Below, piece after piece: positions 17,125 through 25,387 of a stretch of 64,000 bases of DNA. The notes under the pieces were generated by a model. That model worked only from the letters and a program-made list of their open reading frames with translations, did no database searches and was not told the DNA's origin. Both the position numbers and the translations under genes were made by a program. Numbering within the stretch: the stretch's first letter is position 1; the number at the start of each line of letters is the position of its first letter. The DNA lies in the NCBI RefSeq assembly GCF_947497275.1, contig NZ_CANMFS010000013.1, positions 19,422 to 83,421 on the forward strand, in the 5' to 3' direction. The stretch is from an uncultured Sulfitobacter sp. GTDB taxonomy: Bacteria > Pseudomonadota > Alphaproteobacteria > Rhodobacterales > Rhodobacteraceae.

Positions 17125-19073
17125 GCGATATTTTATGGACCCCGACGGCCGAGCGGGCCGAAAGTTCGACGATGGCCGATTTCGAGCGGTTTCTCGGTGA
17201 CACGCGCGATCTTTCGTTTGAGGATTACAACGAGATGTGGCGCTGGAGCGTGTCCGACCTTGAGGCGTTCTGGGCCGCGATCTGGGATTTCTTCGAGATC
17301 CGCGCAAGTGTGCCGTACAAGCGCATTCTGGCGTCGCGCGAGATGCCCGGTGCCGAATGGTGCCCCGGTGTGATGCTCAATTACACCGACCAGATCCTCA
17401 AGCATGCCGATGGCCACGAAAACGAACCCGCGATCATCTCGTACTCCGAAACTGCGGGGCGGGTCGAACTGAGCTGGGGCGAATTGCGCCGTCAGGTCGC
17501 CTCTGTCGCGGCAGAGCTGCGCGAGATGGGTGTGGAGCAGGGCGACCGTGTCGCGGCGATCCTGCCGAACACAGAAACTGCGCTGATCGCGTTTCTGGCA
17601 AGCGCCAGCCTGGGTGCGGCATGGTCGCTCTGCGCGCCCGATATGGGCCATGTCGCGATCCTGGACCGGTTCAGGCAGATCGCGCCGAAAGTGCTGATCG
17701 CGCAGGATGGTTACGTTCACGCCGGCAAAACCATCGACCGGCGTGAGGTTTTGGCCGAAATCGACGCGCAATTGCCCAGCGTGGTCCAATTCGTCACCTT
17801 GCCCATGGTCGGCGATCTACCTGAGGGACACGTCGCATGGGGCGATTTGACCCGCCATGATGCCGAATATGCCTCGGTACAGGTGCCGTTTGATCAGCCC
17901 TTGTGGATCGTCTATTCGTCCGGCACCACCGGAAACCCCAAGCCGCTCGTGCATGGTCACGGCGGCATCGTTCTGGAAGCCGCGAAGCAATCGCTGCACC
18001 ATGATCTGCGCCAAGGTGACAGGTTCTGCTGGCTTACATCGTCGGGCTGGATCATGTGGAACGCGCAATGGGTTGCGCTGGGGCAGGGGGCAACGGTGTG
18101 CCTTTACGACGGCGCGCCAAATCATCCCGACATGCTGGCCGTCTGGCGCTTCGTCGCGGACGAGCGGATCAACTATTTTGGCGCCGGTGCGGCGTTCTTC
18201 AGCGGCTGCCTCAAGGCGGGCGTGACCCCGCGCACCGAGGTGGATCTTGATGCGCTCGTCTCCCTCGGCTCTACCGGTTCACCGCTCAGCAGCGATGCCT
18301 ACGCCTGGATTTACCGCGATGTGAAACCCGATGTCTGGCTCGCGCCGATTTCGGGCGGCACCGATCTGGCCGGTGCATTCGTAATGGGCCACCCCGGCAT
18401 GCCGGTGCGCGCGGGCGAGATGCAGTGCCGCGCTTTGGGCAATGCCGTGCGCGCCTTCGGACCGGACGGCGAAGAGCTGATTGGTGAAGTCGGCGAACTC
18501 GTATGCACCGAACCGCTGCCGTCGATGCCGCTTTTCTTCTGGGGCGACGATGACGGATCGCGCCTGCACGAAAGCTACTTCGACACCTATCCCGGCGTCT
18601 GGCGCCACGGCGACTGGATTTCCATTGACGCAAAAGGGGCCAGCGTAATCTATGGCCGCTCTGACGCCACGATCAACCGCAAGGGTCTGCGGCTCGGGTC
18701 CGCCGAAATATACCAGGCGGTAGAGGCACTTCCAGAGATCGCGGATTCCCTCGTCATCGATCTCGAGTTTCTGGGCCGTGACAGCTTCATGCCGCTCTTC
18801 GTGGTGCCGGCCGCCGGCGTGGCTTTCGACGACGCGCTCAAGGACAAGATCAACGCCGCCATCCGAAGCAGCGTCTCGGCGCGCTTCATCCCCAACGAAA
18901 TTATCGAAGTCGCCGAGATACCCCGGACACTGTCGGGTAAAAAGCTTGAGGTTCCCGTCAAAAAGCTGTTGTTGGGAGGAGATGCGGAGACGGTCGTCAA
19001 TCGCGACAGCATGGCCAATCCCGACAGCTTCGATTTCTTCATCGCCTATGCCGCGGCACGGGCCCCTGCCTGA
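17121..19073 (+). CDS. Acetoacetate-CoA ligase (acetoacetyl-CoA synthetase)
   Basis: A 650-aa adenylate-forming enzyme with the N-terminal acetyl-CoA-synthetase-type cap, the AMP-binding motif YSSGTTGNPK at about residues 265-274 and the C-terminal catalytic lysine in LSGKKLEVPVKK (K607). Overall length and the GASVIYGRSDATINRKGLRLG segment match AacS. It converts acetoacetate, ATP and CoA to acetoacetyl-CoA, AMP and PPi. In this operon it would recapture ketone-body products for thiolysis. The ATG overlaps the upstream hydrolase gene (ATGA). Confidence 0.9.
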   Translation: MSDILWTPTAERAESSTMADFERFLGDTRDLSFEDYNEMWRWSVSDLEAFWAAIWDFFEIRASVPYKRILASREMPGAEWCPGVMLNYTDQILKHADGHENEPAIISYSETAGRVELSWGELRRQVASVAAELREMGVEQGDRVAAILPNTETALIAFLASASLGAAWSLCAPDMGHVAILDRFRQIAPKVLIAQDGYVHAGKTIDRREVLAEIDAQLPSVVQFVTLPMVGDLPEGHVAWGDLTRHDAEYASVQVPFDQPLWIVYSSGTTGNPKPLVHGHGGIVLEAAKQSLHHDLRQGDRFCWLTSSGWIMWNAQWVALGQGATVCLYDGAPNHPDMLAVWRFVADERINYFGAGAAFFSGCLKAGVTPRTEVDLDALVSLGSTGSPLSSDAYAWIYRDVKPDVWLAPISGGTDLAGAFVMGHPGMPVRAGEMQCRALGNAVRAFGPDGEELIGEVGELVCTEPLPSMPLFFWGDDDGSRLHESYFDTYPGVWRHGDWISIDAKGASVIYGRSDATINRKGLRLGSAEIYQAVEALPEIADSLVIDLEFLGRDSFMPLFVVPAAGVAFDDALKDKINAAIRSSVSARFIPNEIIEVAEIPRTLSGKKLEVPVKKLLLGGDAETVVNRDSMANPDSFDFFIAYAAARAPA

Positions 19074-19082
19074 GGCCCTTTC

Positions 19083-19952
19083 ATGAGCACCGTAGCCGAC
19101 CAACTTCTCGAACTTCTCGACATCGAACAGCTTGAGGTAGACCTGTTCCGCGGGATCGGATCGGGTGGCGAGACGACAACGCGAATCTTCGGCGGTCACG
19201 TCATAGCACAGGCCCTGATGGCCGCGTACAGGACAGTTCCGGACCGGCTGTGCCACAGTCTGCACGCCTATTTCATCCGTCCCGGCGATCCCGAGATCCC
19301 CGTTGTCTATCAGGTCGACCGCGCCCGAGATGGCGGCAGCTTCACAACCCGCCGAGTGGTCGCGATCCAGCATGGCAAACAGATCTTCAATCTCTCTGCG
19401 TCCTTCCATGTCGAAGAAAGTGGCTGGAAGTACCAGCACGAGATGCCCCAGGTCGGCGCACCCGAGGATTGGCCCAACCGGGACGAACTGCGCGATGCAC
19501 ACGCCGATAAGATCCCGGAACGCCACCGCGCCGATTTCCTGCGTGAACGCCCCATCGAACTGCGCGAGGTCGCCCCGCGCGATTTCCTCACGCCGGAAAA
19601 GACGACGGACCGCAATCAACTGTGGTTCCGGATGGAGGCGGCGCAGGGGCAGGGACCGCAAATGCAGCATTGCCTGCTCGCCTACGCCTCCGACATGAAC
19701 CTGCTTGGATCGTCGCTTCGCCCGCACGGGGTTACCTGGTTCCAAGGCAATGTGATGAGCGCGAGCCTCGACCACGCCATGTGGTTTCACGCCCCTATCG
19801 AGTTCTCGGACTGGCACCTCTACGATCTCGACGCGCCCTGGACCGGCAAGGCGCGGGGATTCAACCGCGGTTCCATCTACAACGCCAGCGGTGAGCTCGT
19901 GGCAAGTGTCGCTCAGGAAGGCCTGATGCGACCGCTCAATAAAGAGGGCTGA
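19083..19952 (+). CDS. tesB: Acyl-CoA thioesterase II (TesB-like)
   Basis: A 289-aa double hot-dog thioesterase. The N-terminal half contains GGHVIAQALMAAYRTV and the C-terminal half SLDHAMWFHAPIEFSDWHLYD, both diagnostic of the TesB family, which hydrolyses acyl-CoA to free acid and CoA. It begins 9 nt after acetoacetyl-CoA synthetase and is the last gene of the 10807-19952 transcript. It probably relieves CoA trapping during degradation of poorly metabolised acyl groups. Confidence 0.9.
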   Translation: MSTVADQLLELLDIEQLEVDLFRGIGSGGETTTRIFGGHVIAQALMAAYRTVPDRLCHSLHAYFIRPGDPEIPVVYQVDRARDGGSFTTRRVVAIQHGKQIFNLSASFHVEESGWKYQHEMPQVGAPEDWPNRDELRDAHADKIPERHRADFLRERPIELREVAPRDFLTPEKTTDRNQLWFRMEAAQGQGPQMQHCLLAYASDMNLLGSSLRPHGVTWFQGNVMSASLDHAMWFHAPIEFSDWHLYDLDAPWTGKARGFNRGSIYNASGELVASVAQEGLMRPLNKEG

Positions 19953-19979
19953 TTGCCCATTTCTTTTGGCTGAAAATAT

Positions 19980-20024
19980 CCCGGCACGGACGCCCGCCAC
20001 ACAGGCCGACATCCGCAGGCCGGG
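19980..20024. terminator. Possible bidirectional terminator between convergent genes
   Basis: CCCGGC (19980-19985) pairs with GCCGGG (20019-20024) around a 33-nt loop. A T-run follows on the plus strand (20028-20032) and ATATTTTC follows on the minus strand. It lies between the TesB and glyoxalase-like genes. The large loop makes it uncertain. Confidence 0.35.
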
Positions 20025-20030
20025 AACTTT

Positions 20031-20402
20031 TTATCCAAAAATGAAGAAACACAGCTTGTTGCCGTCCAAGTCCCGGACATAAGCGCCGTAGAACCGGTCC
20101 GGAATCCGCTGTCCGGCGGGGCCTTCGCATGTCGCGCCAAGCTCGATCGCACGGTTGTAAAGCGCGTCGATCTCTTCTTTCGTTTCCGCCGGGAACGCGA
20201 TCATCACGCCATTCCCCGGCGTCGGTGCTTCCTTGTCGTAGGGTTCGCATACGGCAAGCATCGGTGTGCCCCGGCCCGTTCCGATAAATGCAATGCGACC
20301 CGCGTCGATCACAACCTTCGCACCCTGCTTCTCGAACAGGTCGCAATAGAATTTCTTTGCGCGTTCCATATCTGAAACGCCGATGGTGGTATAGCCGATC
20401 AT
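20031..20402 (-). CDS. VOC (glyoxalase/bleomycin-resistance fold) protein
   Basis: A 123-aa single-domain VOC protein beginning MIGYTTIGVSDMERAKKFY, the usual first beta-alpha element, and ending GAYVRDLDGNKLCFF, the usual final metal-ligand strand. Members are small metal-dependent lyases, isomerases or dioxygenases, or binding proteins; the substrate here is unknown. The start is the ATG at 20402. It lies just beyond the terminator of the minus-strand acyl-CoA operon, so it is probably transcribed separately or by read-through. Confidence 0.82.
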   Translation of the reverse strand: MIGYTTIGVSDMERAKKFYCDLFEKQGAKVVIDAGRIAFIGTGRGTPMLAVCEPYDKEAPTPGNGVMIAFPAETKEEIDALYNRAIELGATCEGPAGQRIPDRFYGAYVRDLDGNKLCFFIFG

Positions 20403-20418
20403 GAAGGTATCCTTGTTG

Positions 20419-20447
20419 AAAAAAAGACGCCGGCGTAGCCCCGGCGC
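20419..20447 (-). terminator. Rho-independent terminator of the minus-strand acyl-CoA operon
   Basis: On the minus strand a hairpin CGCCGG-N7-CCGGCG with a flanking G-T pair (arms at 20441-20446 and 20428-20433) is followed by seven T residues (20425-20419). It begins about 10 nt after the stop codon of the last SDR gene (20456). Confidence 0.8.
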
Positions 20448-20455
20448 TCTGGGAA

Positions 20456-21232
20456 TCAAGCGTCGTCGAAGCTGCCGAAGCGGCGGTTCAGCTTGCGCAT
20501 GCCGCCGATCCAACGATCATAGTTGTCGGTCTTGTTACGCATGTATTGCACGACTTCCTTATGCGGCAAAACCAGAAACGTCTCGTCGCGGATGGTCTGA
20601 ACACAGGCCTCTGCTACCGGACCGGGTTCCATCATGCCATTGATCGCGGCGACGTGATCCTCGTGGCCGCGGGTCATTTCGGTACGCACCGCCTGCGGGC
20701 ACAGAACCGACACCTTGATGCCCTGATCGCCATAGCTCAGCGCCAGCCATTCCGCGAGGCCCACTGCCGCGTGTTTTGTCACGCCGTAGGGTGCCGATCC
20801 GATCTGGTTGAGCAGCCCCGCCGCCGAAGCCGTATTGAGCAGATAGCCGCCGCCACGCTCCGACATCAGCGGCACCAGATGGCGCGCCGCCCAGACATGG
20901 GACATTACGTTGATCTCCCAGATCTTTTGCCACGCATCGTCCTCGACCTCGACACCACCCGGCACGGAAATACCCGCGTTCGAGCAGAACAGGTCGATCG
21001 GTCCTGCATCCTTCTCTACGGTGTCGATCATGCCGGTGATCTGATCCTTGTCCGAGACGTCGACCTGATAGGCGGTACCGCCCATCATCTGTGCCGTCTC
21101 CTCGGCGCCGGCCTTGTCCCGGTCGACGCAGGCGATGTACTTCGCGCCTTCCTCGGCAAACCGGACGCACATCGCGCGACCGATTCCCGATGCTGCACCG
21201 GTGACGACGATGATCTTGTCTTTCAATTCCAT
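20456..21232 (-). CDS. SDR family oxidoreductase
   Basis: A 258-aa short-chain dehydrogenase with cofactor motif TGAASGIGRAMC near residue 12, CSNAGIS and catalytic YGVTK. It is the last gene of the minus-strand operon that starts with the acyl-CoA ligase, and it lies 4 nt after another SDR. A role in oxidising a hydroxyl group of the acyl chain is inferred from the operon; the sequence does not define the substrate. A rho-independent terminator follows immediately. Confidence 0.85.
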   Translation of the reverse strand: MELKDKIIVVTGAASGIGRAMCVRFAEEGAKYIACVDRDKAGAEETAQMMGGTAYQVDVSDKDQITGMIDTVEKDAGPIDLFCSNAGISVPGGVEVEDDAWQKIWEINVMSHVWAARHLVPLMSERGGGYLLNTASAAGLLNQIGSAPYGVTKHAAVGLAEWLALSYGDQGIKVSVLCPQAVRTEMTRGHEDHVAAINGMMEPGPVAEACVQTIRDETFLVLPHKEVVQYMRNKTDNYDRWIGGMRKLNRRFGSFDDA

Positions 21233-21236
21233 CGCG

Positions 21237-22004
21237 TCACGTCCACATGTTCGAGCCGCCACAGACGGTCAGCGCCTGTCCGGTCATGTACTTGCTGGCA
21301 TCGGAGGCGAGATACACGGCCAGCCCCTTGAAATCTTCGGGCTCGCCCAGACGGCGCAGTGGAATATCCTCGTTGATACGCTTTTCCGTTTCCGGGTTTT
21401 CCCACAATTCGCGTGCGAATTCTGTTTTCACCAGCCCGGGGCAGATCGCATTGAACCGCACGCCCTTCGGCCCGAACTCCGCCGCGAGATTGCGGCACAG
21501 CCCGATCAACGCCAACTTGGACATCCCGTAGGTGCCCAGCATGACAGACGGCTTGAACGCCCCGATCGAGGAGGTGAAGGCCATGGACCCCGACCCTTTT
21601 TCGATCATGTCCGGCACCACCATCCGTGCCAGCCAAAGGTTGGATTTGACGTTGGCGTTCATCGTCTTGTCATAGGCATCATCGGGGATCTTCGAGGTCA
21701 CGCCGTAATAGGGGTTCACACCCGCATTGCCGATCACTGCGTCGATCTTGCCCGCTTTCTCGTGGGTCTGGTCCACGAGTGCCTGCAACTGATCCTCATA
21801 GCCCACATTGCAACTGATGCCGTAGGCCTTGCCCTTGCCGAGGGCATTGATGCCTTCGGCTGCTTCGTCCAGCTGGTCCTGCTTGCGCGCGGAAATCACG
21901 ACGGTCGCTCCGTGCTCTGCCAGTGCGGTCGCCATCGCCAGCCCCATGCCCTTGGAGGCGCCGGTCAGCAGCGCCACCTTTCCGGTGAGATCGAACAAGC
22001 TCAT
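21237..22004 (-). CDS. SDR family oxidoreductase
   Basis: A 255-aa classical short-chain dehydrogenase with TGASKGMGLAMA at about residues 14-25, GNAGVNPYYG and catalytic YGMSK. It overlaps the upstream acyl-CoA dehydrogenase gene by four bases (ATGA). In levulinate-type pathways an SDR reduces a 4-keto group before phosphorylation, so a 4-ketoreductase role is one option. 3-hydroxyacyl-CoA oxidation is another. Confidence 0.85.
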   Translation of the reverse strand: MSLFDLTGKVALLTGASKGMGLAMATALAEHGATVVISARKQDQLDEAAEGINALGKGKAYGISCNVGYEDQLQALVDQTHEKAGKIDAVIGNAGVNPYYGVTSKIPDDAYDKTMNANVKSNLWLARMVVPDMIEKGSGSMAFTSSIGAFKPSVMLGTYGMSKLALIGLCRNLAAEFGPKGVRFNAICPGLVKTEFARELWENPETEKRINEDIPLRRLGEPEDFKGLAVYLASDASKYMTGQALTVCGGSNMWT

Positions 22005-23308
22005 ACGCCGCTCCGCTCGCGGCCGGTGGCGATCTCGCTGCGGGCGCGATCGGTACGGGCGTTGGATGACTGATAGTCCTTCACCTCGGCGCGCGCGATC
22101 ACATGATGGTGGACCTCATCGGGGCCGTCCGCATAGCGCAGCGTGCGCTGCGACGTGTACATGCCCGACAATGGCGACCACTGCGAAATGCCCGTGGCAC
22201 CATGCACCTGCATGGCGTCGTCGATGATGTTACAGACTTTTTCAGGTACCATCGCCTTGATCATCGACACCCAGATGCGGGCTTCCTTGTTGCCCAGCGT
22301 ATCCATCGCCTTGGCCGCTTTCAGGACCATCAGGCGCATCGCCTCGATCTCGATCTTGGCGCGGGAAATGGTTTCCATGTTCTTGCCCAGGTCGATGATC
22401 TTCTTGCCGAACGCTTCGCGCGACAGGCCCCGTTCGATCATCAGATCCAGCGCCTTTTCCGCCGCCCCGATGGAACGCATGCAGTGGTGGATGCGGCCCG
22501 GCCCAAGGCGGACCTGCGAAATCTCGAATCCACGACCTTCGCCCCACAGGATGTTTTCCTGCGGCACGCGCACATCCTTGAACTTGATGTGCATGTGGCC
22601 GTGCGGCGCGTCGTCGTGGCCAAAGACGTGCATCGGCCCCACGATCTCGACACCGGGGGCGTCGATTGGCACGAGGATCTGCGATTGCTGGCGGAAAGGT
22701 TCGGCATCCGGCGACGTCTTGACCATCGTGATCATGATCTTGCAGCGCGGATCACCCGCACCGGAGATGTAATACTTCTCGCCGTTGATCACCCATTCGC
22801 CGTTTTCCAACACGGCGGAGGTCGAAATGTTCTTTGCATCCGACGACGCCATGTCAGGTTCGGTCATCGCGAAGGCCGACCGGATCTCGCCGCGCAGCAG
22901 CGGCTTGAGCCACTGCTCCTTCTGCTCGGGCGTGCCGATCCGCTCCAGTACTTCCATGTTGCCGGTGTCGGGCGCAGAGCAGTTCAGCGTCTCGGACGCG
23001 AGCGGGCTCTTGCCCAGCTCCGCCGCGATGTAGGCGTAGTCGAGGTTCGACAGGCCCTCACCGGTTTCCGCGTTCGGCAAAAAGAAATTCCACAGCCCTT
23101 CGTCGCGTGCCTTCTGCTTGGCTGTCTCCAGCAATTCAAGCTGTCCGGGCGCATGTGACCAACGGTCCTCCCGACCTTCGCCGAGGCGATAATACTCTTC
23201 GGTAATCGGATCCACGTTCTCGCGGATATGCTTGATCACAGCTGCCAAGAGAGGCTTGTTCTTCTCTGACATCGCAAGATTGTTCATTTCCATCGGTATA
23301 TCGGACAT
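22001..23308 (-). CDS. Acyl-CoA dehydrogenase, ACAD11/LvaC-like
   Basis: A 435-aa acyl-CoA dehydrogenase with an N-terminal extension. The FAD-site motif reads FAMTEPDMASSDAKN. The C-terminus has HGATGISQWSPLSGMYTSQR followed by ADGPDEVHHHV, the signature of the ACAD10/11 dehydrogenase domain, in which the usual catalytic Glu position is Asp. Those enzymes act on 4-phosphoacyl-CoAs made by an APH-fold kinase; such a kinase is encoded separately at 8582-9613. The start at 23308 has AGGAGAC 6 nt upstream. Confidence 0.85.
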   Translation of the reverse strand: MSDIPMEMNNLAMSEKNKPLLAAVIKHIRENVDPITEEYYRLGEGREDRWSHAPGQLELLETAKQKARDEGLWNFFLPNAETGEGLSNLDYAYIAAELGKSPLASETLNCSAPDTGNMEVLERIGTPEQKEQWLKPLLRGEIRSAFAMTEPDMASSDAKNISTSAVLENGEWVINGEKYYISGAGDPRCKIMITMVKTSPDAEPFRQQSQILVPIDAPGVEIVGPMHVFGHDDAPHGHMHIKFKDVRVPQENILWGEGRGFEISQVRLGPGRIHHCMRSIGAAEKALDLMIERGLSREAFGKKIIDLGKNMETISRAKIEIEAMRLMVLKAAKAMDTLGNKEARIWVSMIKAMVPEKVCNIIDDAMQVHGATGISQWSPLSGMYTSQRTLRYADGPDEVHHHVIARAEVKDYQSSNARTDRARSEIATGRERSGV

Positions 23309-23321
23309 CGGTGTCTCCTGA

Positions 23322-24101
23322 TTATTTATTGACCCAGTTGGGTTTACGTTTCTCGACGAAGGCGCTGACGCCTTCCTTGAAATCTTCGGTCTTGCTCAGA
23401 TCCTCGATCACCTCGCGCGAGAACTCGATGCTGTCGGCCATGCCATCGGCCTTGGCCATCTCGTTGAGCACCCGTTTCGTCGCCTTCACGGCGGAGGGGG
23501 AAACGGTGCACAGCTCTTCGGCCTTGGCCATCGCGCGTTCCATCAATTGATCGTGCGGAACGACTTCGTTCACGCAACCGATTTTCAACGCCTCATCCGC
23601 ACCGATGGTGCGTCCGGTGAACATCATTTCCTGCGCGGCCAATCGACCGATATAGCGCGACAAACGCTGTACACCCGATGCCGCGGCGAAGAAGCCGACC
23701 TTTACCTCGGGCAGCGCGAATTTCGCGTTCTCCGACGCGATCAGCATATCGCAGCTCAGCGCAGTTTCGAACCCGCCACCCATGGCAAAGCCGTTCACCG
23801 CAGCGATCAGCGGTTTCTCCAGATCAAAGCGCGAGGACAGACCGGCAAAACCGCTGTCAGGCATCCCCTTCTTGCCGCCACCTGTGGCCGTCGCCTTGAG
23901 ATCGTTACCGGCGGAAAAGGCCTTGTCCCCCGCGCCGGTCAGCACCGCGACCCACAGATCGCGGTCGGCGGCGAAGTCGTCCCAACACTGCGCCATCTCG
24001 TGGTGCATGTCGGCGTGCACCGCGTTGTACACGTCGGGGCGGTTCATGGTCACGACCAGAATATGGCCCTTCTTCTCTGTCTTGATGAAGTCGTAGCTCA
24101 T
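23322..24101 (-). CDS. Enoyl-CoA hydratase/isomerase (crotonase family)
   Basis: A 259-aa crotonase. The oxyanion-hole segment SAGNDLKA is near residue 65 and GFAMGGGFETALSCD near residue 105. Both acid/base glutamates appear conserved (GGGFETA and ALPEVKVG). It hydrates a trans-2-enoyl-CoA to a 3-hydroxyacyl-CoA. It overlaps the 3-hydroxyacyl-CoA dehydrogenase gene (ATGA), so the two act in sequence and are co-translated. The chain-length preference is not evident. Confidence 0.87.
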   Translation of the reverse strand: MSYDFIKTEKKGHILVVTMNRPDVYNAVHADMHHEMAQCWDDFAADRDLWVAVLTGAGDKAFSAGNDLKATATGGGKKGMPDSGFAGLSSRFDLEKPLIAAVNGFAMGGGFETALSCDMLIASENAKFALPEVKVGFFAAASGVQRLSRYIGRLAAQEMMFTGRTIGADEALKIGCVNEVVPHDQLMERAMAKAEELCTVSPSAVKATKRVLNEMAKADGMADSIEFSREVIEDLSKTEDFKEGVSAFVEKRKPNWVNK

Positions 24102-25387
24102 ACCTTCAGCCCTCCGGTGTCGATTTCGGTAAACTTGCCACCTTCTTTTGCCAATTTGCGCAGCGTCTCGGCGGGGGCGAATTCAGGATCTTCCGCGCCG
24201 AGTTTTTCCATCCGGTCCAGCACCGCCTGCGCGCCGACCATGTCGCCATAGAACATCGGTCCGCCCTTGTCGGCGGGCCAGCCATAGCCGTTGAGCCAGA
24301 CCACATCGATATCCGACGGACGCTGTGCCTTGTTCTCTTCGAGAATTTTCACCGCCTCGTTGATCATCGGATAGATACAGATTTCGATGATTTCATCCTC
24401 GCTCATCGTGGAGGGTTCCGCGCCGGTGATGTCCTTGATCACCTTCGCCGTCACATCCGACGGGACCGGCTGGCGGTTCTCGTCGTAGTCATAGAAACCC
24501 GCCTTGGTCTTCTGGCCGCGCCGGTCCATTTCGCAAAGCGCGTCGCGGATCGGGTTGTCGGTCGTTGCGCCCTTGGACCAGCCGATATCGAGGCCTGCGA
24601 GATCGCTCATCTGGAACGGACCCATCTTGAAGCCGAACGCGTTCAGCGCCGCATCCACATCCCACGGCATCAGCCCCTGTTGCAGCAGCTTGTTGGCTTG
24701 CTTCTGGCGCGCGAACAAAATGCGGTTGCCCACGAAACCGGGGCAGACGCCCACCAGCGTCGCAATCTTGTTGATGTCTTTCGCCAGATCCATACAGGTT
24801 GCAACCACGTCGTCCGCGGTATGCTTGGCACGCACGATTTCGAGCAGCTTCATCACGTTGGCAGGCGAGAAGAAATGAAGGCCGATCACGTCTTCGGGGC
24901 GATCTGTCATGCCAGCGATTTCGTTGATGTCCAGCGCGGACGTGTTGGTGGCGAGGATCGCGCCCTTCTTCATCACACGGTCCAGCTCGGTGAAGATCTT
25001 GCGCTTGAGGTCCATGTCCTCGAACACCGCTTCGATCACCAGATCGCATTCCGCCAGATCGCCCAGCTCAAGCCGCCCCTCGAAACGGTTCATTCGCGCC
25101 TCGACCTCATCCTGCGGAAAACGTCCCTTGTCGGAAGATCGCTGATAGTTGCCGCGTACCACCTTCAGGCCACGGTCAAGCGCCTCCTGCGTCGTCTCAA
25201 CGATCTTCACCTCATATCCCGCCGTGGCGAAATTCATCGCGATGCCGCCGCCCATGGTTCCGGCGCCGATGATGCCCACGGTCTTGATCTCGCGCTTGGG
25301 CGTGTTGGGGTCCAGGCCTTCGACGTCCCACGCCTTTTTGCCGGCTTGCGCGATGTAGGATCCGATGTCTTCTGTCGTTGGTGTCAT
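24098..25387 (-). CDS. 3-hydroxyacyl-CoA dehydrogenase
   Basis: A 429-aa enzyme with an NAD-binding Rossmann motif [13 protein letters not shown] at about residues 41-53, the catalytic-His segment [18 protein letters not shown], and a second C-terminal helical domain ending near [16 protein letters not shown]. The two 3HCDH domains match the dehydrogenase part of FadB/FadJ-type enzymes without the hydratase. A ~35-residue N-terminal extension precedes the Rossmann fold. It oxidises (S)-3-hydroxyacyl-CoA to 3-ketoacyl-CoA. It overlaps both flanking genes by four bases. Confidence 0.88.
   Translation of the reverse strand: MTPTTEDIGSYIAQAGKKAWDVEGLDPNTPKREIKTVGIIGAGTMGGGIAMNFATAGYEVKIVETTQEALDRGLKVVRGNYQRSSDKGRFPQDEVEARMNRFEGRLELGDLAECDLVIEAVFEDMDLKRKIFTELDRVMKKGAILATNTSALDINEIAGMTDRPEDVIGLHFFSPANVMKLLEIVRAKHTADDVVATCMDLAKDINKIATLVGVCPGFVGNRILFARQKQANKLLQQGLMPWDVDAALNAFGFKMGPFQMSDLAGLDIGWSKGATTDNPIRDALCEMDRRGQKTKAGFYDYDENRQPVPSDVTAKVIKDITGAEPSTMSEDEIIEICIYPMINEAVKILEENKAQRPSDIDVVWLNGYGWPADKGGPMFYGDMVGAQAVLDRMEKLGAEDPEFAPAETLRKLAKEGGKFTEIDTGGLKV

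Noticed and set aside
18279..20012. Long minus-strand open frame opposite acetoacetyl-CoA synthetase and tesB
   Set aside because: It spans two well-supported plus-strand genes and their junction and has His/Arg/Gly-rich composition without motifs.
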